From Oasisia sp. SBJ-2009 (lineage: Eukaryota > Annelida > Polychaeta > Sabellida > Siboglinidae), in NCBI GenBank assembly GCA_964017155.1, contig OZ024857.1:31140542-31204541 (forward strand): a stretch of 64,000 bases of DNA, written 5' to 3'. Below are positions 45,849-57,094 of the stretch, piece by piece. The notes beneath the pieces were generated by a model. That model saw nothing but the letters and a program-made list of their open reading frames with translations. It did not search any database and had not been told where the DNA came from. Position 1 is the stretch's first letter. Each line of letters starts with the position of its first letter. A program made the position numbers and the translations under genes.

Positions 45849-48800
45849 CATCCAAGGAGTTTGGGGATGTCACTGTCAGACCTCAAGCTGCATCCATCCA
45901 TGGCTATGTCTTCTCTCCCTCCACCTTCCCAGACCCAATTACCCTCTCAGCTGACTTCACCGGCCCACCCTCTCACACCCCCTGTCACTGGGTTTGTTAC
46001 AAGTGGCACCCTATCTATAAGGTGGGTTTATCTTGAGCACTCTATCCAGATTTCAGGATTTTTAATAGCATTTGACAGTAAAGCATACAAACGTAATACT
46101 TTTATGGGAAACATAAGCCTTCGACACTGTACCACACAAAAGATTAATAAGTAAATTAAACAGTCTAAATATTAGTAAGGAAATAGTAAACTGGATAGAG
46201 GCTTTCATCTCTAACAGAAGACAAAAAGTGGCAGTAAATAGAAAAGAGTCAAATTGGCATGATGTAACATCTGGAATACCACAGGGAACAGTCCTAGGAC
46301 CTCTACTCTTTGTATTATACATAAACGACTTACCAGACCTTACTCAATCCGACACATTTCTATTTGCTGATGATATTAAAATATTTAGACCCATAATAAA
46401 TACGAATGACCAAGATATACTACAACAGGACATAGCCACCATAGAAAAATGGAGTCATGATTGGATGCTCACACTACACCCAGATAAATGTACACATGGA
46501 AATTGGAAAAAATAATGTAGGTGAAAATCAATACTACACAACAATAAACAATATGTCACAACAACAATAGACACACATGATAAACAAAAAGACCTAGGGG
46601 TAACCTTTGACTCAAAACTCACATTTGATCAACATATAAGCCAAGTGGTAAACAAGGCAACTAAAATGACCAAAATAATTAGAAGAACCTTCCAATTTCT
46701 AGATAAACATACTTTTTTGCCACTCTACAAAACAATGGTTAGATCACACCTAGACTGCCATGGCAGTATGGCACCCATATAAGATAAAACACAAAATTGC
46801 CTTAGAAAATATTCAGAGAAGAGCCACTAAAGAATTACCAGGTATGAGGGACCTATCATATATAGAAAGACTCAAATTGCTTAAACTACCTACATTAGCA
46901 TATCGAAGATTAAGAGGAGACATGACAGAAGTCTATAAAATAATACACAACATTTATGACCATGAACAGGGTTCGAATTTAGCAGGGGCCCGGGGGCCCG
47001 CTGGCCCCCCCCCCCACATTTACTGTCGGGCCCCGAGATGTTGAACTCTGAGGGCCCGACTGGCCCCCAGGTCAAAGAACTGTAAAATTTATAAATAATG
47101 GCCTGACAACTTCCTATCCGAGAGGCCAAGGCAAAGAAAATTTCATTATTCGCTTTACTAGTAAATGATCCTGGCTGCTGCCTGGGGTGGGGTGTGGGGG
47201 GTGAAGGGGGGGCAGAAGGTTGCTGCCCTTGGTCAGGGTTAAAAATTGATTGACAAGTGGTTGCCGAGGTGGACAAACCTGTCGACTAGGCCAGGGAAAA
47301 AGAATTAATAACCTAGGATTGTGCTACTAGAAATAGACAGGTCTTAGACATAATCTACTATGAAGTTCTACGATGTAACTAAACTGTCATTTTCCATAAT
47401 GCTGTGGCAATAGGTATATTGGTACATAGGCATCAATCCTTTGTTTAAATAGTTTATGGCCAATACTGTTTTAAAGTACATGAATGGCGGTAAAAATGAA
47501 GGAAGGAAAGGGACCTCGCACAGTCGCGTAAGCTGTTGTGGGTGGGTGGGGGAGCAGGAATAGGCAACCTCATGTTGCCATCGACAAACCCAGGCAGCCC
47601 AAAGAGGAAGATCTACAGGTTTCAAGCAGCTCCGATCCAGAGGAAAATTAACAACCCTCCATTGATCTCTTGAAATTATCATTAGCATTTACTAATTAAG
47701 CTGCTACATAGGCTACAGCCATTATGTTTGTGGCACCTGAATTGTGTTGAATAAAGTTATAGTTACAATGCGACTTAAACGTGCATTTGTTGCATGGCCC
47801 CCACTTTTTGTGTCGGGCCCCTAGATTTTGAAAAGTGGGGCCCGGCTGGCCCCCACTCATTTTAGGCTAAATTCTAACCCTGATGAATCTGTACCAAATC
47901 TGTTGAAAAACAATGAGATATCACAAAGAACAGGAAACAGAGGACATTCTCTAAAACTATTCACACAAAGAGCCAAACTAAACTTAAGAAAAAACGTATT
48001 TCCAATTCGAATTACCGAACCATCGAATAGTCTCCCTGATACAGTGAAAATCATTTAAAACACGACTAGACAAATTTTGGTATAACCAGGATATTGTATA
48101 TGACTTCGAAGGACCGTTAAGAATTACTAACAATTCCGGTTCGGAACATGCGATTTAATATTAATAGATAATGAAAACGAAGAGCTGATCACAGAGGAAT
48201 ACAGAATCCTACGATCAGAACCGTCCTAAGGTATCCTAAGGTAAGGTATATGTAACACAGTTACACATATGTTGAATTGCTGGCGAGTTACGCGCGAGTT
48301 TGTTTTGTGAATTATTTTGTTTAAGTAATGTTAGTGATTTTATTTTGTAACCTAGTATGTGTATATGCTTATGAAATCTGATGAGTGGTTTGGCTGTTGT
48401 ATGTTGTCATTTTCGTAATTAGGTTGGAAAGAAAAGATCGTCCGGGACCGATTTTGCGGCAGAGGACATGAAGGAAACTATTCCAGCAGTATTGGTTTAT
48501 ATTGCTGCAACTTTTTGAATATTGAATCAAATTGCAGAAAAAGGCTTGCATATTAAAAATTACACAAACTACATAAATGAATAGTAGATGATAATATGGC
48601 ATATGGGCTCATTTGCTTGTACAGTAGCTTGGCAGTGAACAGTCCTGTTGTGACAAAGAGCATATGTCTGCAAATACAATGCTGAACTAACAACTCTCTG
48701 TGATGCAGTGACTGATTGTCAAGGATCAGTCCTTCCTCTGTCAAATAAGGTGATTTTGTGTTATATTGTCTGACTTTAATGACTAGTGTTCAGGTGTTTT

Positions 48801-49021
48801 TCAAGACGTCTTGAAAGAATATTCAAACTTAGTCTCATCTCAGAAGCTGGAATGTTGTGAGACAAAGTGGCTGTACTAAAATAAAAATTAATTGCTTTGA
48901 TGTTTCAGTGGCACCAGCTATGGAACAGTAATGACACCACAGATGCCACCTTCAACACAGTCACCGAGCCAGTACATGACGCTCCCTGGTCAGTCACCAA
49001 CCCAGTACATGACGCCCCCTG
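45849..49021 (+). CDS. Unidentified Pro/Gln/Ser-rich protein, two exons (partial gene)
   Basis: Exon A, 45849-46021, has a strong acceptor (gttttgttttcag) and a donor ATAAG|GTGGGT. It encodes SLSDLKLHPSMAMSSLPPPS and further P/S/T-rich sequence. Exon B, 48909-49021, follows acceptor tgtttcag and encodes GTSYGTVMTPQMPPSTQ and then SPSQYMTLPGQSPTQYMTPP, with a GTAAGT donor at 49022. The phases match (2 to 2). The composition suggests a disordered region of a nuclear regulatory protein, but this is inference and no family is recognised. Upstream and downstream exons were not identified. A second frame (phase 0) is also open across both exons; the frame given is preferred because the 11-residue repeat continues in it with silent differences. 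Confidence 0.4.
46115..48245 (+). mobile_element. 5'-truncated CR1-type LINE, interrupted by a hAT-like element
   Basis: RT starts at the AFDTVPH block (46119) and continues with SGIPQGTVLGPLLFVLYIN, LFADDIKIF, LHPDKCTH, DLGVTFDSKLTFDQH, IQRRATKELPGM and LAYRRLRGDMTEVYK, with several frameshifts. It is split at 46966 and resumes at 47888 (SVPNLLKNNEISQRTGNR). The 3' end carries a CAGAATCCTACGATCAGAAC segment and a terminal run of CTAAGG/TAAGGT units. It lies in the intron of the P/Q-rich gene. Confidence 0.85.
46967..47882. mobile_element. 916-bp non-autonomous hAT-like element nested in the LINE
   Basis: Terminal inverted repeats CAGGGTTcGAATTTAGC and CAGGGTTaGAATTTAGC (16 of 17 match) with GGGCCC-rich subterminal sequence. 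ATGAA flanks both ends (46962-46966 and 47883-47887), a 5-bp target duplication. No transposase frame is present. CAGGG ends are typical of hAT elements; most hATs give 8-bp duplications, so a variant family with 5-bp duplications is inferred. Confidence 0.8.
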
Positions 49022-51145
49022 GTAAGTCACCAACCCAGTACATGATGCCCCTTGATCAGTAGTCACCAACCCAGTACATGACTCCCTCTGATCAGTAGTC
49101 ACCAACCCAGTACATGACTCCCCCTTATCAGTTATCACCAACCCAGTACATGACTCCTCCTTATCAGTTATCACCAACCCAGTACATGACTCCCCCTGAT
49201 CAGTAGTCACCAACCCAGTACATGACTCCCTTTGATCAGTAGTCACCAACCCAGTACATGACTCCCCCTGATTAGTTGTCACCAACCCAGTACATGACTC
49301 CCCCTGATCAGTAGTCACCAACCCTGTACATGACTCCCTCTGATCAGTAGTCACCAACCCAGTACATGACTCCCTCTGATCAGCAGTCACCAACCCAGTA
49401 CATGACTCCCTCTGATCAGTAGTCACCAACCCAGTACATGACTCCCTCTGATCAGTAGTCACCAACCCAGTACATGACTCCCCCTGATCAGTAGTCACCA
49501 ACCCAGTACATGACTCCCTCTGATCAGTAGTCACCAACCCAGTACATGACTCCCTCTGATCAGTAGTCACCAACCCAGTACATGACTCCCTCTGATCAGT
49601 AGTCACCAACCCAGTACATGACTTCCTCTGATCAGTAGTCACCAACCCAGTACATGACTCCCCCTTATCAGTTATCACCAACCCAGTACATGACTCCCCC
49701 TGATCAGTAGTCACCAACCCAGTACATGACTCCCTTTGATCAGTAGTCACCAACCCAGTACATGACTCCCCCTGATTAGTTGTCACCAACCCAGTACATG
49801 ACTCCCCCTGATCAGTAGTCACCAACCCTGTACATGACTCCCTCTGATCAGTAGTCACCAACCCAGTACATGACTCCCTCTGATCAGCAGTCACCAACCC
49901 AGTACATGACTCCCTCTGATCAGTAGTCACCAACCCAGTACATGACTGCCTCTGATCAGTAGTCACCAACCCAGTACATGACTCCCTCTGATCAGTAGTC
50001 ACCAACCCAGTACATGACTCCCTTTGATCAGTAGTCACCAACCCAGTACATGACTCCCTCTGATCAGTAGTCACCAACCCAGTACATGACTGCCTCTGAT
50101 CAGTAGTCACCAACCCAGTACATGACTCCCCCTGATCAGTAGTCACCAACCCAGTACATGACTCCCTCTGATCAGTAGTCACCAACCCAGTACATGACTC
50201 CCTCTGATCAGTAGTCACCAACCCAGTACATGACTCCCTCTGATCAGTAGTCACCAACCCAGTACATGACTTCCTCTGATCAGTAGTCACCAACCCAGTA
50301 CATGACTCCCCCTTATCAGTTATCACCAACCCAGTACATGACTCCCCCTGATCAGTAGTCACCAACCCAGTACATGACTCCCTTTGATCAGTAGTCACCA
50401 ACCCAGTACATGACTCCCCCTGATTAGTTGTCACCAACCCAGTACATGACTCCCCCTGATCAGTAGTCACCAACCCTGTACATAACTCCCTCTGATCAGT
50501 AGTCACCAACCCAGTACATGACTCCCTCTGATCAGCAGTCACCAACCCAGTACATGACTCCCTCTGATCAGTAGTCACCAACCCAGTACATGACTGCCTC
50601 TGATCAGTAGTCACCAACCCAGTACATGACTCCCTCTGATCAGTAGTCACCAACCCAGTGCATGACTCCCTTTGATCAGTAGTCACCAACCCAGTACATG
50701 ACTCCCTCTGATCAGCAGTCACCAACCCAGTACATGACTCCCTCTGATCAGTAGTCACCAACCCAGTACATGACTTCCTCTGATCAGTAGTCACCAACCC
50801 AGTACATGACTCCCTCTGATCAGTAGTCACCAACCCAGTACATGACTCCCTCTGATCAGTAGTCACCAACCCAGTACATGACTCCCTCTGATCAGTAGTC
50901 ACCAACCCAGTACATGACTCCCCCTGATCAGTAGTCACCAACCCAGTACATGACTCCCTCTGATCAGTAGTCACCAACCCAGTACATGACTCCCTCTGAT
51001 CAGTAGTCACCAACCCAGTACATGACTCCCTCTGATCAGTAGTCACCAACCCAGTACATGACTCCCTCTGATCAGTAGTCACCAACCCAGTACATGACTC
51101 CCTCTGATCAGTAGTCACCAACCCAGTACATGACTTCCTCTGGTC
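49022..51145 (+). repeat. 36-bp minisatellite derived from a coding repeat
   Basis: About 58 copies of a 36-bp unit (tcaccaacccagtacatgac, then tccctctgatcagtag). It matches the 33-bp coding repeat of exon B with three extra bases that create an in-frame TAG in every unit. The minus strand is open for about 749 codons only because 36 is a multiple of three. Variant units (ttatcagttatc, ttagttgtc, tcagcagtc) recur in blocks, showing higher-order duplication. Confidence 0.95.
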
Positions 51146-52557
51146 GGTCACCAACCCAGTTCATGATACCGCATGGTCAGTCACATACTCAATACATGAC
51201 TCCCCATGGTCAATCGCATTCCCAACATATGACACCCCATGGTCAGCCACTCAACTGACCCAATACCTGACTCCTCCTGGTCAGTCACTGACCCAATATA
51301 TGACATCCCCTGGTTAGTGTCATAGACCCAATATATGACATCTGCTGGTCAATCACATACTCGGTATATGACTCCCCCTGTTCAGTCACATACCCTATAT
51401 ATGACATCCCCTGGTCAGTGTCACAGATGCAATATATTACATCCCCTGGTCAGTCACAGACCCAATATATGACATCCCCTGGTCTGTCACATACCCAATA
51501 TATGACATTCTCTGGTCAATGTCACAGACCCAATATTATATTACATCCCCTGGTGAGTCACATACCCAATATATGACATCCCCTGGTCAGTCACATACCC
51601 AATATATGACATTCTCTGGTCAGTCACATACCCAATATATGACATTCTCTGGTCAATGTCACAGACCCAATATTATATTACATCCCCTGGTCAGTCACAT
51701 ACCCAATATATGACATCCTCTGGTCAGTGTCACAGACCCAATATATTACATCCCCTGGTGAGTCACATACCCAATATATGACATCCCCTGGTGCATTAGC
51801 ATAGATATGACCATATATGGACAGATGACGCGTTAAGCTACGCGGTGATACCCGTTATGCAATATATGACATCCCCTGGTTAGTCACCCAATATATGACA
51901 TCCCCTGGTGAGTCACATAACCAATATATGTCAGTCACAGACCCAATATATGACATCCCCTGGTCAGTGTCACAGACCCAATATATTACATCCCCTGGTC
52001 AGTCACAGACCCAATATATGACATCCCCTGGTCAGTCAGAGACCCAATATATGACATCCCCTGGTCAGTCACAGACCCAATATATAACATCCCCTGGTCA
52101 ATCACAGACCTAATATATGACATCCCCTGGTCAGTCACATACCCAACATATAACATCCCCTCCCTGGTCAGTCACATATCAAATATATGACATCCCCTGG
52201 TCAGTCACATACCCAATATATGACATCTCCTGGTCAGTGTCACATACCCAATATATGACATCCTCTTGTCAGTGTCACAGACCCAATATATGACATCCCC
52301 TGGTCAGTCACATACCCAATATATGACATCCCGTGGTCAGTGTCACATACCCAATATATGACATCCCCTGGTCAGTCACATACCCAATATATGACATCCC
52401 CTGGTCAGTCACATACCCAATATATGACATCCCGTGGTCAGTGTCACATACCCAATATATGACATCCCCTGGTCAGTCACATACCCAATATATGACATCC
52501 CCTGGTCAGTCACATACCCAATATATGAAACCATATATGAGACCCTCTTGTAAGTGA
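51146..52557 (+). repeat. 33-bp minisatellite, second family of the same repeat
   Basis: Units such as tggtcagtcacatacccaat plus atatgacatcccc encode GQSHTQYMTSP when in frame. Units with TCAGTGTCACAGACC are 2 bp longer and break the frame. The first units (51146-51250) are the best coding candidates (TQFMIPHGQSHTQYMTPHGQ). The array ends with ATGAGACCCTCTT|GTAAGT, another donor-like site at 52551. A unique ~70-bp segment interrupts it at about 51791-51860. Confidence 0.92.
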
Positions 52558-53800
52558 CATACCAAAAAGCTGGTTCAATTCATTACTCTATAGTCTGCCT
52601 ATTTAGTAGAAGAGGGTATATTTTATATTATGTGTTTCTTTAAAATGTTTGTATGTAATTATTGTGCCTTAGAAATTATGTCATGGATTAAACAGATGAT
52701 ATATATTTTTAGTTAATTCGTTTTCAAATTTGAACAACTTTATCAACCCGAGTGACGTAATAATAATAATAAATAATAATAATGACTTCTTTTGCGCCTA
52801 TATCCTCGAAGATCAAGCTCAGTACTGTGTGATGGGGATGTCTCCTGTACAATGAACAACAAATAAGTAACTAAGTAAGTAAGTAACTATGTAATCAAAT
52901 AACTAAATATCTAAGAAACTAAGCAAATAAGCAACTAAACAACGAAGTAACTAAGTAAATAAGTGTCTAAGTAACTAAGCAACTAAGCAACTACACTGTG
53001 TTATATAAGTCTATTGTTCATTGTATTCTGATGGACACAAGCATATCTTTAAGTTTCTTGTTTTTGAAAAAACCTGTTATAAACCGAGGCGTGTAAATTT
53101 CTGGATAAACGGATTGAAGCAGTTTATAGGTTGCTTTAGCCAGTTTAGCAATTCCTTGGTGGGAGAAACGAATCACAAAAGGTATCATATCAAGAGAATC
53201 CTCACTAATACTTAAAGTTGCATTCTGACATGTGCCATGTTAAAAATAAAAGTTTTCCTTAACTACCTATCAACTTATTTTCACATAATATGCCATTTTA
53301 TGATAAAAAGGTGCAAAAGACAAAACAATTACCTGGCGAACCTCATCAATAACAATTTACTGATTGGTTTAGACCTCGACGAAGGGAATTCCTCCCAGTG
53401 AAAAGCGCTGTCAGACCTGCGCAACGATACATATGTAAACAAGACGTTTACGGCATGCAGCGTTGTCTCCGTTGTATTCGTCAGTAGTCATCGTTTTCAT
53501 CGTCATCTTGACTTATGTGGTACGTTTGATAGACCTTTGTGTCGTAAAATCGTTGCTATGTATGAAAAGGCAAAATCGCAGCATATGATATTCCGTTGCA
53601 AATGCACGTCTTTGACTACGATTGTGTTTTAGTTGACTTGGGCTTAGCTGTCAGTGTCAGACGTGGCTACTCAGCCTTCTTCTTTCAGTAATCCACTACC
53701 GTAACATATTCAGATTTCACGGGCATGTTCAAGTGCTGGACAATGCTGATTAATTATAAATAATAATGGTGTTGAAATGTTCATAGAAAAAGTGCAAGGG
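52558..53800. other. Unassigned spacer
   Basis: Contains a degenerate AAGTAACT-type repeat at 52855-52995. The part 53330-53650 is CpG-richer and ends with a donor-like TGTG|GTACGT near 53520, so it could hold a promoter and non-coding first exon, but no coding support was found. Confidence 0.35.
52855..52995. repeat. Degenerate (AAGTAACT)n microsatellite
   Basis: About 15 variable copies of AAGTAACT, AAGCAACT and AAATAACT. Confidence 0.85.
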
Positions 53801-54773
53801 CTGGTTAAAATCAGCGGTCACTGCCTGTTTCAGTGCTGTCAAGCCTCAAGGCCCTGCTTCAGTCTCAAATCATACACATGCTCCCTGACAAGTTGAGAGG
53901 GAGCATTAATTTTACTGTTTTGGGTGTTAGTTTGTTCCAAGGTTCTATTGGGGCTACAAAGAAGTATTGCTCATAGTCTCAGGCTATGTCATAGGCTTGT
54001 ACCCAGGAATGTTGGACCATTAGTTGTAGGGGTTGGCCTATGCGCCCAGCAGCTAAATCAGTGTTCTGTGGCACTGTATCAGTGAGTGCATGCTGGCTGG
54101 GTGTATGTATAGAGGGATATCAACTTAGACTGTGCAGCATTTTGTACATCATAGTGTTCCTGGATTCAGTGAGCCTAGCTGTGTGCTATGGTGTTCTGGG
54201 GACTGCCAATTCAGTGTTGTGGTGCCGCCAGTCACTGTGTAGAGTTATATACGTTATGTACATATCTGGCGGCTCGCCTCTGCACCATTTCAGGTTTGTT
54301 GATGTTTTGTTTGGTGGTGGGGTCCCAGATGATAGAAGCGTATTCAAGCTTTCGTCTAACAAAGGTTTGATAATGTTCAGTATGATTTGACTGGTCTTGG
54401 ACATTTGCTGGTGTTATGTCTAAGAAAGATAAGGGTGCTACATGTATTGGCTTTCTTTGAGACAGCATCTACTTGGTGGTTCCAGGACATTTTGCTATTG
54501 ATATTTATGCCTAGGTGCTTTGCAGTGTTGTGTAGGGCTCTGTTCTCCAGGATGGGTCGCCCTTTGTCAATGTATAGTTTTCTCTTTTACATCGATTTAG
54601 GGTTATAGTATATGGCTAGGGATAATATGTGATCATGAATATACTAGTCAGAGTTGTTGGGTTTAACTTCATTTGTGATCTTTAGAATTTCACATTTATC
54701 TGGGTTGACATCCATTAGCCAGGTCTTCTCCCACTCCTGGAGCCTGTTGAGGTCCTCCTGCAGGTGTACTGCT
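53800..54773 (-). pseudogene. LINE RT C-terminal remnant
   Basis: On the minus strand, from 54773 downwards: [34 protein letters not shown], then RRKLEYASIIWDP and PEMVQRRAARYVHNVYN. Frameshifts lie between the blocks. The complement of GCCTTGAGGCTTGAC at 53838-53852 is the 3' motif shared with the LINE at 16.4 kb. The foldback element begins directly at its upstream end. Confidence 0.8.
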
Positions 54774-56732
54774 GGGTCATTCCATGTCAAATCAATCACT
54801 CAAAACATCACCCGACTCCAATTGTGATGAAATTTAGTAGTAAAGTTGTTGGCTCATGCGAGAATATCAAAATAAAAAATAAAATGAAAATCTAGGTCAA
54901 GTATCATTGAAAGATATAGGTCACTGAACTTTGACCCCATTCGCTTACTGACCGCTACAGTAATGCCTGTAACTCTGCTATTAATAAAGCTAGAGAAACA
55001 AACAATATATCATTGGAAAGCCAACAAACGTGTGCATATAACTGTCATAGCATTAAAACAATAGTGTAAATAAGAATCTTGTAATTTTCCAAATTTGACC
55101 TTTAACCTCAGATACCCAAAAAATGTATCCTCTGTGTAAAAAAATATTTTGTAGACAATATCGCTATTGCAGAAGAGTCCCTGAAAATATTAGAGTGGGC
55201 AAATAATAAGTTTCAGAGATACATTAAATTAAGTACACCCATGGATAAGAAATTGCACCAGGATAGCGCTGTATAGCCCAATACAAACATACAGCACAAT
55301 CTCTGAATTTGCTAATATTTGGTATAGAACATTGCAGAAAAGTCCCTGAAAATATTGGAGTGAGCAAATAATAATGTTCAGAGATACATTAAATTAAGTA
55401 CACACCCGTGGATGAAAAACTGCACCAGGATATCACTGTATAACCCACGAACATACAGCACAGTCTCTGATGTGTAAATCATATATGTATATGTGCTCAC
55501 TAATTATAAATTTCATTACTTCACCTTTTTCAGATCACTTCACATATTATCTCTCAGTCTAATGAAACTGCAATCATCACACATGAAGTTGATCAACTAT
55601 GAACACAATTCAATCTGCAATGCTTACCATTATGTATTATGCAATACAAGTTGGTCATTTGTATATTTTAACATTGATCTGTATGCCACAAATCACATAA
55701 CAGTTTAGACAACATTTGCATGTGCATGATCTTGTCCCTCTGATGGATAATTGCATAACAATAACCCCTGGTATATTGAATGGCAATTATATAATTAGTG
55801 AGCATATATACATATATGGATTTATAAATCAGATTGTGCTGTATGTTTATATTGCACAGATTATACAGTGCTATGCTGGTGCAATTTTTCATCCAAAGGT
55901 GTACTTAATTTAATGTATCTCTGAACATTATTATTTGCCCACTCCAATATTTTTAGGGAACTTTCTGCAATAGTATAGGATGTTGTATACAAAATATTAT
56001 CAAAATCAGAGATTGTGCTGTATGTTTGTATTGGGCTATACAGTGCTATCCTTGTGCAATTTTACATCGACGGGTGTACTTAATTTAATGTATCTCTAAA
56101 ACTTATTATTTGTCCAGTCTAATAATTTCTAGGACTCTTCTGCAATGATATTGGATCCTGTGTACACAGTATTAGCAAAATCAGAGATTGTGCTGTATGT
56201 TTGTATTGTGTTAAACAGTGCTATCCTGGTACAATTTTCCATCCACGGTTGATGTCGGGTGTACTTAATTTAATGTATCTCTGAACATTATTATTTGCCC
56301 ACTCTAATATTTTCAGGGACTCTTCTGCAATAGCATAGGATGCTGTCTACAAAATATGTGCAAAATCAGAGGATACACTTTTGGGTATCTGAGGTTAAAG
56401 ATCAAATTTCATGATTTAAACATTTGTATTTACACTATTGTTTTAAATTTATAAGTTATATGCACATGTTTGTTGGTTTTCCAATGGTATATTGATTGTT
56501 TCTCTAGCTTTATTAATAGCAGAGTTACAGGCATTACTGTAGCGGTCAGTATGCGAATCAGGTCAAAGTTCAGTGACCTATATCTTCCATGATACGTGAA
56601 CTAGATTTATATATATATATTTTTTTTGATATACTCATGTGAACCAAAAACTGTACTAAATTTCATTAAATTTGGAGTCGGGTGATGCAAAAATAATGGC
56701 CAAAAGGTGATTGATTTGACACGGAATGACCC
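54774..56732. mobile_element. Large foldback element with subterminal tandem repeats
   Basis: The left end GGGTCATTCCATGTCAAATC and the right end are inverted copies. The left arm is about 54774-55515, the right arm about 55790-56732, around a loop of about 270 bp. Each arm contains ~160-190-bp subrepeats (ATACATTAAATTAAGTACAC, then a CAGGATA and a CATACAGCACA segment): two in the left arm, about three in the right. No coding capacity is seen. Flanking target duplication is unclear. Confidence 0.8.
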
Positions 56733-57094
56733 AGCTGCATCTTTCTCACCACCCATTCTATGATACATCAGACTGCCATCTGCAACATGCTTTCATAGAT
56801 ATCCCTACTATATTTATACCCAGCAAGCATGCACCCACTGTCCCAAAGAATAACTAACTGCAAGGCACAGAGGACATCTCATAAAACTAATGACATGGCA
56901 TTCGTTGATACATGCCTACAAGTACCATTGTTAATTTATAGCCCCATTAGAACCTCGGAGCAAACTAAAAGTAGAAGCCCTTGTCCACAAACTCAGCATA
57001 TAATGGTGGTACTGGATTTCCCAAAGAAGACGATGAACATACTTATTAATATGAATTATGAGACTTAACGAGTACAACACAATGATGTACCGGG

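Noticed and set aside
46890..47276. 128-codon minus ORF, Pro/Gly-rich
   Set aside because: Falls in the GGGCCC-rich end of the hAT-like element and crosses its border.
48905..51154. 749-codon minus-strand ORF with ESCTGLVTTDQR repeats
   Set aside because: A shadow of the 36-bp minisatellite, which derives from a plus-strand coding repeat; no promoter or splice support on the minus strand.
55493..55913. Small ORFs in the centre of the foldback element
   Set aside because: No conserved features; the loop is AT-rich and non-coding in appearance.
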